Below, piece by piece: positions 1 to 5,894 of a DNA stretch of 8,382 nt. This DNA comes from Chloroflexota bacterium (GTDB taxonomy: Bacteria; Chloroflexota; Anaerolineae; UBA4142). How positions within the stretch are numbered: the stretch's first letter is position 1; each line of letters starts with the position of its first letter. A program made the position numbers and the translations under genes. Where the stretch lies: contig JACQGS010000237.1 in assembly GCA_016199405.1 (NCBI GenBank), positions 1-8,382 of the forward strand, in the 5' to 3' direction. The notes beneath the pieces were generated by a model. The model was not told the origin of the DNA. It saw only the letters and a program-made list of their open reading frames with translations, and did no database searches.

Positions 1-2
1 TG

Positions 3-2945
3 TTCGCGCTTGCAAGTCGCAAGTCGCATGTCGCAAGTCGCATGTCGCAGGTCGTGCTCTTTTCAACGCTCGCAGTCGTCTCACTCCTTTTCGTCTTCGG
101 CACGCCGTTGTACGCGATTCTTTTCTTCGGCATTCCTGGTTTCAATCAACTGCACACGCCTTTTCGCTGGGTGTTTCCGTACACGCTATCAATGGCGATG
201 CTCGCGGGCATCGGCATCGAGTATCTACAACAACACGGGCTCCCAGAATTTTCGCGCCTTTCGCGCCTTTCGCGCTTTTCGCGACTTTTCGCGTGGACGC
301 TTGTTGCGATTGGAACAGCGATTCTCGCCGCGCTCGCCGCATCATGGCTCTTACGCGACCAAACACTCGCGTTTCTCGACCGCCTCGTGCAATCCTCCGA
401 CCTCGCGCGCAAAGCATTCGATGGCGGGCGAATGTTTTACTCGTACGAATTCCGGAATATCCTGCTCTTTGCCATTTTTTTGATTGGCGCTGGCGCAATT
501 TTTCGCATCGCGCGCAGTCCGATCTATTTGCCGGCGCGTTTGGGGCGCACGCCGCTCTGGCAGGTCGGCACGCTCGCGTTGGTGATTGTGGAATTGTTCG
601 TCATCGGCTTTGATTTCTACCCCAAAAGCGATGCGCGTCTAAAAGATTTCACGCCGCCCGCCGTAAAGTTTCTCCGGCAAGATACATCGCTCTATCGCAT
701 CACAAGTTATGATCGTCCCGACGAGAAAGTATTCAACGCGAATGTGGGAATGTTTTACGGCATCCAAGATATTCGCGGCTATGATTCGATCATTCCCAAG
801 CCATACGCCGACCTGATGAACTTGATCGCGCCGCAAGATGAATTACTTTACAACCGCATCGCCGCGTTTTACAACCCGGAATCACTCTCTTCGCCGCTGA
901 TCAATTTGCTCAACGTCAAATACATTCTCACGACGCGCCCCGTACCGAACGCCGGCTATTCGCTCGCCTACGACGGCGCGGATTTGAAAATCTACCGCAA
1001 CGATCGCGTTCTGCCGCGCGCGTTCATGGTACCGCAGGCGCGCGTAATCGCGGATCGCGCCGAATTGCTCGACGCGCTGAAAACGCTCGACCCCGCGCGC
1101 CAAGTGTTGATTGAGGAACAGAACTCACAAACTCACACACTCACAAACTTTTGTGCGTACTCGCCGGTGGAAATCAGCAAATATGCCGGTAGCGAAGTTA
1201 TCCTCAAAAGCAATCAGCCATGCGGCGGCTGGCTCGTTTTGTCCGACGCGTATTTCAACGGCTGGCTCGCGCAGATTGACGGCGCCGACACGCATCTCTA
1301 TCGCGCGGATTACAATTTCCGCGCGGTGTATGTGCCCGCCGGCGCGCATACGATTCGGTTTCGCTACAGCCCCATCTCGTTTCGCGTCGGCGCGATCGGG
1401 TCGTTTCTCGGCGCGATGGTTTTGCTGCTGGCCGGCGCGCTGTTGGTTTGGCAGCGTTTTTATCGCGCCGAAACGCAGTCGCACGTGAGTATCGTCGCGA
1501 AAAACTCGCTCCTGCCGATGGCGACATCGCTCCTGATGAAATTTTTGACGCTGGCGTTCGCGCTCGTCTCGCTCCGTATCCTCGGACCGACTGGCACGGG
1601 ACGTTATGCGTTTGCCGTGACGATCTGGTTTTTCGCGGACACGATCACCGATTTCGGTCTTGGTATTTTGCTGACGCGCGAAGTCGCGCGCGATAAAACG
1701 CAAGCCAATCGCCTGCTCACCAACTCCGCGATCCTGCGCGTCTTGCTGTGGACGCTGTCGCTCGTTCCGATCACGCTCGTCACCGCGATCTATGTTTTCT
1801 TTTTCAACCTTTCGCTCGATACGGTCGTCGCGCTCGCGTTGCTCATGGTCGGCATTTTGCCCAGCACGCTCGCCGGATCGCTTGCGTTTTTGTTCAATGC
1901 GTATGAACGTTTCGAGTACCGCATCGCGGTTGACTTTGCGATGAAGTTGCTTTCGATCGCGCTCGGCGTCGTCGCGTTGGTGTTGGGCTACGGCTTTGTC
2001 GGCTTGGCGGTCGTGTCCATAATCGTCAATCTGTGTGCACTCACAACATTTTATTTTCTCGTGCGCCATTCGCTGTTTTCACCGCGCCTTCAGTTCGATC
2101 GCGGGCTGATGCGCTGGATGTTTTTCGAATCGTTTCCGCTGATGTTTAACAACTTGCTTTCCAGTTTTTTCTTTCGCATTGATGCGCTAATTCTCCAGCC
2201 GCTCAAAGGCGATACGGTCCTGGGCTATTACAACACGGCGTACAAATTTATCGACGCGCTCAATTTCATCCCCTCGAACTTTACGCTCGCGATCTTTCCG
2301 GCGCTCTCGCGGCTCGCCGCCGACCAAAAAGAGGCGATGCGCCGCGCGTTCATCCTCGCGCTGAAACTTTTGCTGTGGATTTCATTGCCGATTACCGTCG
2401 GCACAATGTTTCTGGCAATCGATCTCATTCGCATTTTTGGCGGCGACGAATTTTTGCCGCACTCGGCAATTGCCTTGCAAGTGTTGATCTGGTTTTTGCC
2501 GTTCAGCTTCGTCAACAGCGTGACGCATTACGTTCTAATCGCGTTGGGGCAACAGCGGTTCTTGACCAAAGCGTTTGTCGCGGGCGTAGTTTTCAACGTG
2601 GTCGGGAATATTATTGTGATTCCGTACCTGAGCTATGTCGGGTCAGCGCTCGTCACCATTCTTTCCGAAATCGTCTTGCTCGTCCCCTTCTTTTATGCGG
2701 CGCGAAAGAATCTCGCGCCGATTTCACTTTTGGCAATTTTCTGGCGCCCCGCGCTCGCGTCCGCGCTAATGGGCGGCGCGCTATGGTTGCTCGTGCCGCG
2801 CATCGGCATTTGGTTCGCGATTCCGGTCGCGGGAGTTATTTATGGCGTTTTGTTATTGCTCGTCGGGGCGCTGGGAACTGAGGAACGCGCATTGGTGCGA
2901 AAATTATTACCGGGGGGAGTAAAGCGGCTGTTGAAGATGGTCTAA
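3..2945 (+). CDS. YfhO-like GT-C membrane protein fused to Wzx-type oligosaccharide flippase (5' partial)
   Basis: The frame is open from the left edge, so the true start lies outside the window; the first ATG (42) sits inside a tandem repeat and is probably not a start. Residues below are counted from that ATG. Residues 1-475 match the C-terminal half of YfhO-family proteins: about five membrane helices, then a long extracytoplasmic domain (about 195-445) with family phrases such as LLNVKYILTTRP, PRAFMVPQARV and LVLSDAYFNGW, then a closing helix (about 450-470). From about 480 a full-length MOP/MATE-like flippase begins (VAKNSLL, LRILGPTGTGRYAF, DFGLGILLTREVARD) and runs about 485 residues with a dozen or more hydrophobic segments, the usual Wzx length. 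Known: B. subtilis and Listeria YfhO is a GT-C-fold enzyme that adds sugars to lipoteichoic acid outside the cell, and Wzx proteins flip lipid-linked glycans. Inferred: one polypeptide both flips and transfers a surface sugar. No stop or good ribosome site separates the halves; GTG 1485 is a weak alternative start. Confidence 0.88.
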   Translation, partial: FALASRKSHVASRMSQVVLFSTLAVVSLLFVFGTPLYAILFFGIPGFNQLHTPFRWVFPYTLSMAMLAGIGIEYLQQHGLPEFSRLSRLSRFSRLFAWTLVAIGTAILAALAASWLLRDQTLAFLDRLVQSSDLARKAFDGGRMFYSYEFRNILLFAIFLIGAGAIFRIARSPIYLPARLGRTPLWQVGTLALVIVELFVIGFDFYPKSDARLKDFTPPAVKFLRQDTSLYRITSYDRPDEKVFNANVGMFYGIQDIRGYDSIIPKPYADLMNLIAPQDELLYNRIAAFYNPESLSSPLINLLNVKYILTTRPVPNAGYSLAYDGADLKIYRNDRVLPRAFMVPQARVIADRAELLDALKTLDPARQVLIEEQNSQTHTLTNFCAYSPVEISKYAGSEVILKSNQPCGGWLVLSDAYFNGWLAQIDGADTHLYRADYNFRAVYVPAGAHTIRFRYSPISFRVGAIGSFLGAMVLLLAGALLVWQRFYRAETQSHVSIVAKNSLLPMATSLLMKFLTLAFALVSLRILGPTGTGRYAFAVTIWFFADTITDFGLGILLTREVARDKTQANRLLTNSAILRVLLWTLSLVPITLVTAIYVFFFNLSLDTVVALALLMVGILPSTLAGSLAFLFNAYERFEYRIAVDFAMKLLSIALGVVALVLGYGFVGLAVVSIIVNLCALTTFYFLVRHSLFSPRLQFDRGLMRWMFFESFPLMFNNLLSSFFFRIDALILQPLKGDTVLGYYNTAYKFIDALNFIPSNFTLAIFPALSRLAADQKEAMRRAFILALKLLLWISLPITVGTMFLAIDLIRIFGGDEFLPHSAIALQVLIWFLPFSFVNSVTHYVLIALGQQRFLTKAFVAGVVFNVVGNIIVIPYLSYVGSALVTILSEIVLLVPFFYAARKNLAPISLLAIFWRPALASALMGGALWLLVPRIGIWFAIPVAGVIYGVLLLLVGALGTEERALVRKLLPGGVKRLLKMV
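14..55 (+). repeat. 7-bp tandem repeat inside the YfhO-flippase frame
   Basis: Six consecutive 7-bp units at 14, 21, 28, 35, 42 and 49. They alternate between AAGTCGC and ATGTCGC, and the last (AGGTCGT) is degenerate. Because 7 is not a multiple of 3, the protein period is seven residues per three units. The repeat encodes a Ser/Arg/His/Val stretch just before a membrane helix, probably a loop insertion. Gain or loss of one unit would shift the reading frame. Confidence 0.9.
250..293 (+). repeat. 9-bp tandem repeat encoding (Ser-Arg-Leu/Phe)n
   Basis: Four 9-bp units of TTTCGCGCC type at 250, 259, 268 and 277, followed by a partial copy with one extra T. Unit length is a multiple of 3, so the repeat gives an in-frame SRL/SRF peptide repeat between two membrane helices of the YfhO half, presumably a basic loop. 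Copy-number changes here would keep the frame. Confidence 0.88.
1123..1149 (+). repeat. 8-bp tandem repeat in the YfhO extracytoplasmic domain
   Basis: Units ACTCACAA (1123), ACTCACAC (1131) and ACTCACAA (1139), then a partial ACT. They encode a Thr/Ser/Asn/Gln-rich stretch (NSQTHTLTN) in the soluble domain, ahead of the conserved LVLSD...GW segment. Composition is A/C-rich, unlike the surrounding GCG-rich codons, which suggests an insertion or local expansion. The 8-bp unit would shift the frame if its copy number changed. Confidence 0.85.
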
Positions 2946-2966
2946 CCTATTCGTGCCACGCGAAGA

Positions 2967-2987
2967 GGGCGACCACGAGGGTCGCCC
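2967..2987. repeat. Perfect hairpin between convergent genes (REP-like)
   Basis: GGGCGACC (2967-2974) and GGTCGCCC (2980-2987) form a perfect 8-bp stem with a 5-nt loop. It lies in the 68-bp gap between the stop of the YfhO-flippase gene and the stop of the convergent DUF1992 gene. Neither strand has a T-run after the stem, so it is not a canonical intrinsic terminator, although it could still protect 3' ends or help termination. The word resembles interspersed GTAGGGGCGACC-type repeats that I associate from memory with cyanobacterial and Chloroflexota intergenic regions. Confidence 0.7.
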
Positions 2988-3013
2988 CTACGTATACCTT
3001 CGCACATTGTTTT

Positions 3014-3508
3014 TCATTCCGCACCTTCGCGCAAAAACCTTTGAATCTCGTCCTCGATCGCAATACGCGGATGCTGCAAGCGACTTGACGGCGCCTGCAA
3101 ATTGAACGAGTCAATCACTTTATTCAACCCGGTCGCGCGGCGGCGATAGGCGGCGACGATTTCTGCGCGGGCTTCTTGCAGGCGTAAATGCTCTGCCGGA
3201 ATTTTGTCAATCGGCAGCGAACTCAGCCCGGCTCTGCCCTTTTTTTGCGCCGCGGCTTGCCGCGCGAACCATTCTTCCAGTTTTTTCTTTTCCTGCCGAA
3301 TTTCTTTGTCTTGCTCGATCCATTTCGGCGCGACATTTGCGTCCTTGAGCATTTTGAACGCGAGCTGCCACTCCACCGGCACATGCGGGTCGTCGGTGAG
3401 GTTGAGCGTTTTGCCTTTACCGGGCAAATCGTCAAAGTCGCCGCGTTCGATGGCTTCGCGGATTTGCTTGGCGATGCTGTTTTCGATCTCGGAAAGTGGA
3501 CGGGGCAT
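3014..3508 (-). CDS. DUF1992 / DnaJC28 conserved-domain protein
   Basis: A 164-residue protein with the DUF1992 signature at its N terminus (about residues 5-75): IENSIAKQIREAIERGDFDD, then LPGKGKTLNL and VEWQLAFKMLKDANVAPKWIE. The rest is a charged, probably helical region rich in Lys, Glu and Arg (RQEKKKLEEWFARQAAAQKK), then a C-terminal part I do not recognise. No J domain, signal peptide or membrane segment is visible, so it is probably cytoplasmic. The family is named after human DNAJC28, and its bacterial members (YhdN-like) have no firmly established function. The ATG at 3508 is preceded by AGAGG four bases upstream, supporting this start. A weak promoter (GTGACA, 17 bp, TATTTG) may overlap the end of the palindromic repeat upstream. 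rpsU lies 233 bp upstream, beyond a terminator, so co-transcription is unlikely. Confidence 0.88.
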   Translation of the reverse strand: MPRPLSEIENSIAKQIREAIERGDFDDLPGKGKTLNLTDDPHVPVEWQLAFKMLKDANVAPKWIEQDKEIRQEKKKLEEWFARQAAAQKKGRAGLSSLPIDKIPAEHLRLQEARAEIVAAYRRRATGLNKVIDSFNLQAPSSRLQHPRIAIEDEIQRFLREGAE

Positions 3509-3555
3509 TCAGCCTCTGCGTTCTATTCTGAGCAAATAACTGATGCTACGTAAAT

Positions 3556-3674
3556 TGTCACTCTGAGCGGAGCGAAGAGTCTCGTTGCCTCAAAAGAATG
3601 AACTCTCCCAAAACAAGCAAGATTTCAATTGAACCAACGAGATTCTTCACCCGCTTCGCTCGTTCAGAATGACA
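3556..3674. repeat. 119-bp palindromic MITE-like repeat (element A)
   Basis: The left arm (3556-3587) starts TGTCACTCTGAGCGG and ends TCTCGTTG. The right arm (3635-3674) is its imperfect inverse, starting CAACGAGATTC and ending AGAATGACA. The central 47 bp are A-rich and unrelated to the arms. The right arm has a several-base insertion relative to the left. The arm word (TGTCATTCTGAGCG-GCGAAGAATCTC type) is one I recognise as a widespread non-coding repeat in environmental bacterial genomes. There is no ORF inside and no obvious target-site duplication. It sits between rpsU and the DUF1992 gene. Confidence 0.75.
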
Positions 3675-3686
3675 GAATGAAAGACA

Positions 3687-3714
3687 ACGCTCCCGCAAAA
3701 AAACGCGGGAGCGT
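3687..3714 (-). terminator. Intrinsic terminator after rpsU
   Basis: A perfect 10-bp inverted repeat (ACGCTCCCGC at 3687-3696, GCGGGAGCGT at 3705-3714) with an 8-nt loop lies 27 bp beyond the rpsU stop. On the minus strand the stem is followed by a moderately T-rich stretch (TGTCTTTCATT). The tail is less uniform than a textbook terminator, but the stem is long and G+C-rich and the position is right. It ends the rpsU transcript before element A and the DUF1992 gene. Confidence 0.7.
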
Positions 3715-3741
3715 GCTATTGTCGAACCAAAATCAACACAA

Positions 3742-3942
3742 TTACTCTTCCTGATCTTGACGCAAGCGCTGGATGCGCGCGCGGCGGCGGCCTTTACGTT
3801 CGTCCATGCGGCGTTGTTCGCCTTTCGGAATGAACCAACGTCGGCGGCGCAGATCGGTTAGAATTCCGCCGTCCATCACTTCTTTATTAAAGCGACGCAG
3901 GAGACTATCGAACGATTCACCTTCGCGGGCTTTGACAGCCAT
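3742..3942 (-). CDS. rpsU: 30S ribosomal protein bS21
   Basis: A 66-residue, strongly basic protein of normal bS21 length. It has the family core VKAREGESFDSLLRRFNKEV followed by GGILTDLRRRRWFIPKGEQRR, and an Arg/Lys-rich C-terminal tail. bS21 is a small-subunit protein near the anti-Shine-Dalgarno end of 16S rRNA and helps mRNA engagement during initiation. The ATG at 3942 has a purine-rich GGAAGGGG site (3961-3954) 11 bases upstream, a slightly long spacing. The gene is monocistronic: it has its own near-consensus promoter (4063-4091), a structured leader and a terminator at 3687-3714. It is not linked to dnaG or rpoD, unlike the enterobacterial arrangement. Regulation through the leader is suggested by its hairpins but is inferred. 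Confidence 0.95.
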   Translation of the reverse strand: MAVKAREGESFDSLLRRFNKEVMDGGILTDLRRRRWFIPKGEQRRMDERKGRRRARIQRLRQDQEE

Positions 3943-4056
3943 TGATTTTTCAACCCCTTCCTAAATTAGGATAAATTCTAATTTCGACAAAAGAAACGCA
4001 TCATCGCGGTGATGATGCGCCCACCCTTGCGGGTGGAATTCCACTGCATTACAGCA
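3943..4056 (-). promoter_or_regulatory. Structured rpsU mRNA leader (three hairpins)
   Basis: The predicted start of transcription is about 4057-4055, giving a leader of roughly 113 nt. In transcript order it can fold into three hairpins. The first is CCACCC-GCAA-GGGTGG (4036-4021), with a GNRA-type loop. The second is a 9-bp stem (4019-3997) followed by TTTCTTTT. The third is an A+T-rich 7-bp stem (3984-3963) that directly abuts the GGAAGGGG ribosome site. Such stacking in a short leader suggests control by attenuation or translational autoregulation. Known: bS21 autoregulates its own synthesis in Flavobacterium. No conserved match was tested. Confidence 0.5.
3989..4019 (-). terminator. Terminator-like hairpin (putative attenuator) in rpsU leader
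   Basis: CGCATCATC and GATGATGCG form a perfect 9-bp stem with a 5-nt loop (4019-3997), followed on the minus strand by TTTCTTTT (3996-3989). It lies downstream of the rpsU promoter and upstream of the rpsU ATG, so if it terminates it would lower rpsU expression. It could alternatively stop readthrough from the beta-helix gene upstream, which has no clear terminator of its own. Confidence 0.5.
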
Positions 4057-4062
4057 AGGGCG

Positions 4063-4091
4063 ATCATAGCATTCGCAGCGGAAAATGTCAA
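4063..4091 (-). promoter_or_regulatory. Near-consensus sigma70-type promoter of rpsU
   Basis: On the minus strand: TTGACA (4091-4086), a 17-bp spacer, then TATGAT (4068-4063). A TG one base before the -10 makes it an extended -10 (TGCTATGAT). The -35 is perfect and the -10 has one mismatch. A strong housekeeping promoter fits a ribosomal protein gene. It starts just beyond the stop of the upstream beta-helix gene. Confidence 0.85.
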
Positions 4092-4136
4092 ATAATTCCG
4101 GCGCGATCTGACCGCAGCTCGGCGAACGACAACCTC

Positions 4137-5804
4137 TCAGCGACGCGCGAGCGCGCCCTCAATCGGGAGCCAGCCCACATTCCCTTGCGTATTATTCCCG
4201 TCGCTGTTCCCTTGAAAGAAAATCGAACGGGTGTTGCCTTGAAAAGTGTTGTTAGTAACTTGATTGTTCGTCGAATCGAGCAGATGCACCGCGACCGCGT
4301 TCGAGGTAAACGTATTGCTGCATAAGCAATTATCGCGAGAGCGATAATCGCCGGCCGGCAGAAACGATAGCGCGACGCGGTCGTAATCTTCGGTATAAAA
4401 GAAAATCGCTTCGTTGTTCGAAAAGAAATTGTTGCCGGCGATGGTATTGCTCCAACTGTTCGCCGAGATGACGCCGTGATTCCGCGTCCCGGAAATTGTG
4501 TTGCCTTTGACTTCGTTCCCGTGCGCGAACCCAAGCCAGATGCCGTCCAAGCCGTCGCGGATCGTGTTGTTGTTGATTTTGTTGCCGGTGCAGAAACTCA
4601 ATTCGACGCCGTTATAGAGAAAGTTTGCAATCGTATTGCCGCTGATGGTGTTGTTGTTGCCGCACGGCATCGCATGTGCTTTGATGAAAATACCGTTGCC
4701 GTTGCGCCCGGTGACGTTGTTATTCGCCACCACGTTCCCGCTCGATCCATCCTGCAATACAATGCCGCCGGCGTCGCAGCCAAAACCGATCACGCCCGCG
4801 CCCCAGGTGCATTTGCGAATATTATCCGCCGTTGTGTTGCCATCAACCGTCGTCCCGGTCGTCCGAATCAAATTGATGCCCCATGCCGAATTATCGGATG
4901 CGGTGTTGCCGCGCAGTTGCAAGGTGTTCGAATTGCGGACATCAATGCCGATCGCTTGCCGCGTCGTGGTGTTGTTGAGAATCTGCGAATTCGTTGCATA
5001 GTTGACGCGGATGCCGCCGCCATCGGTCGAGCCGAGGAAATTGCCGTAGCGCGTCGCGGGGTCGACGTCATCAAAATTGCCGGACGCGTCATTATCGCGC
5101 AGCACTAACAAATTTCCGGCTTCGACCCAGATGCCGTACTTGAAGCCAGAGACGCGGCAATTTTTCACTTCCACGTATTGCGGCGTTTCCGAGCGCAGCA
5201 ATCCATACTTGCGAATCCCGATTCCGGCGCCGCCGAAATTCGCGCCGCGAATCGAATGCCCTTGACAATCTAGATTCACGCCGCTCGCTTGAATCTTGAT
5301 GCAATCGCCGCTGGCGACCAGGTTCGCGTCGAGGCGGTAGCGCCCGCCGGCGTCAATCGTAACGCAATTTGTGACGGGCGCGATGTACGGCGTCGAAGTG
5401 GGGCGCGGCGTGAATGTGCGCGTCGGTGTTGGCGAAATGGTTGGAGTCGGCGAAATGGTCGGAGTTGGCGAATTCGTCGGAGTCGGAGAATTCGTTGGAG
5501 TCTGTGTAATCGTCGGCGTCGAGGTTCGCGTGGGAGTCAAAGTTTTCGTACGGGTGGGCGTCGGTGTTTCGGTCGGTGGAATCGCGGCAAGCAACGCGAG
5601 TTGCACTTCCGTTGCTTCTGCAATTTGCGCGCGTTCGGCAGTTACTCTTTGGACTTGATCATATTGGTCGTAGAGAAACGCAAAGATGCCCATCGCGACG
5701 AGACCCAAAAAAACCGCCTCGATAACAATCACGACGGAAAGCCCTTGATTGCTGATACCGTCCGATTCGACACTGCGCGCGCGACGCGCTCGCGAATTCT
5801 CCAT
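4137..5804 (-). CDS. Membrane-anchored right-handed beta-helix (NosD-like) surface protein
   Basis: 555 residues from the ATG at 5804. Layout: a short Arg-rich cytoplasmic start (RARRARS), one membrane helix at about 22-44 (LSVVIVIEAVFLGLVAMGIF), a short, probably helical segment, a Pro/Thr/Ser-rich stalk at about 76-140, then a parallel beta-helix to the end. The helix begins CVTIDAGGRYRLDANL and SGVNLDCQGHSIRG and continues with many N-N-T/G-N-T turns (NNTTTR, GNTASDN, NNTIRDG, GNTISGT), typical of PbH1/NosD repeats. The anchor's Arg-rich start suggests N-in, domain outside. Such folds bind or modify polysaccharides, but no catalytic motif was recognised, so the substrate is unknown. An ATG at 5822 would add six residues, but it lies inside the -10 region, so 5804 is preferred. 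The gene has its own promoter and is not obviously part of the ABC operon. Confidence 0.82.
   Translation of the reverse strand: MENSRARRARSVESDGISNQGLSVVIVIEAVFLGLVAMGIFAFLYDQYDQVQRVTAERAQIAEATEVQLALLAAIPPTETPTPTRTKTLTPTRTSTPTITQTPTNSPTPTNSPTPTISPTPTISPTPTRTFTPRPTSTPYIAPVTNCVTIDAGGRYRLDANLVASGDCIKIQASGVNLDCQGHSIRGANFGGAGIGIRKYGLLRSETPQYVEVKNCRVSGFKYGIWVEAGNLLVLRDNDASGNFDDVDPATRYGNFLGSTDGGGIRVNYATNSQILNNTTTRQAIGIDVRNSNTLQLRGNTASDNSAWGINLIRTTGTTVDGNTTADNIRKCTWGAGVIGFGCDAGGIVLQDGSSGNVVANNNVTGRNGNGIFIKAHAMPCGNNNTISGNTIANFLYNGVELSFCTGNKINNNTIRDGLDGIWLGFAHGNEVKGNTISGTRNHGVISANSWSNTIAGNNFFSNNEAIFFYTEDYDRVALSFLPAGDYRSRDNCLCSNTFTSNAVAVHLLDSTNNQVTNNTFQGNTRSIFFQGNSDGNNTQGNVGWLPIEGALARR
5422..5511 (-). 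repeat. 18-bp tandem repeats encoding the Pro/Thr stalk
   Basis: Five 18-bp units (starting at 5422, 5440, 5458, 5476 and 5494) differ at a few positions. They encode hexapeptides of PTISPT or PTNSPT type on the minus strand. They form the core of a longer Pro/Thr linker (about 5380-5580) that keeps the beta-helix away from the membrane. The 18-bp period keeps the frame, so stalk length can vary without breaking the gene. Thr/Ser density makes it a candidate for O-glycosylation. Confidence 0.85.
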
Positions 5805-5812
5805 CGGCGCGC

Positions 5813-5841
5813 ATTGTAGCATACGCCGCGCGCGGTGTCAA
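5813..5841 (-). promoter_or_regulatory. Near-consensus promoter of the beta-helix gene, leaderless
   Basis: On the minus strand: TTGACA (5841-5836), exactly 17 bp, then TACAAT (5818-5813), with TG one base before the -10. The expected start of transcription is 5807-5804, and the ATG used here begins at 5804. The mRNA should therefore be leaderless or have at most a few bases before the ATG, and no Shine-Dalgarno sequence is present. Confidence 0.82.
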
Positions 5842-5875
5842 TTAGATTATGTAACCGCACCTCACCCCGTCTTCG

Positions 5876-5894
5876 CTCCCACTGGGACAGGGAG
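5876..5894. repeat. Small inverted repeat abutting the permease stop
   Basis: CTCCC (5876-5880) and GGGAG (5890-5894) are inverse, with a nested TCCC-ACT-GGGA alternative. The right arm touches the permease stop codon, and CTCACCCC lies just beyond at 5861-5868. The wording looks like a fragment of the CCTCACCCC...CTCCC...GGGAG repeats common between genes in such genomes. It could help end the ABC transcript but has no T-run. Confidence 0.4.

Noticed and set aside
1125..2069. A 314-codon open frame on the minus strand opposite the flippase
   Set aside because: Low-complexity Arg/Asp/Glu/Gln composition, no family resemblance, and it overlaps a clear membrane protein.
4024..4060. An alternative 7-bp stem (CCCTTGC with GCAAGGG) that would compete with the first rpsU leader hairpin
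   Set aside because: One arm lies at or before the predicted transcription start, so most of it would not be in the RNA.
5371..5658. A Val-Gly-Glu repeat protein on the + strand
   Set aside because: It is the antisense reading of the 18-bp Pro/Thr stalk repeats.
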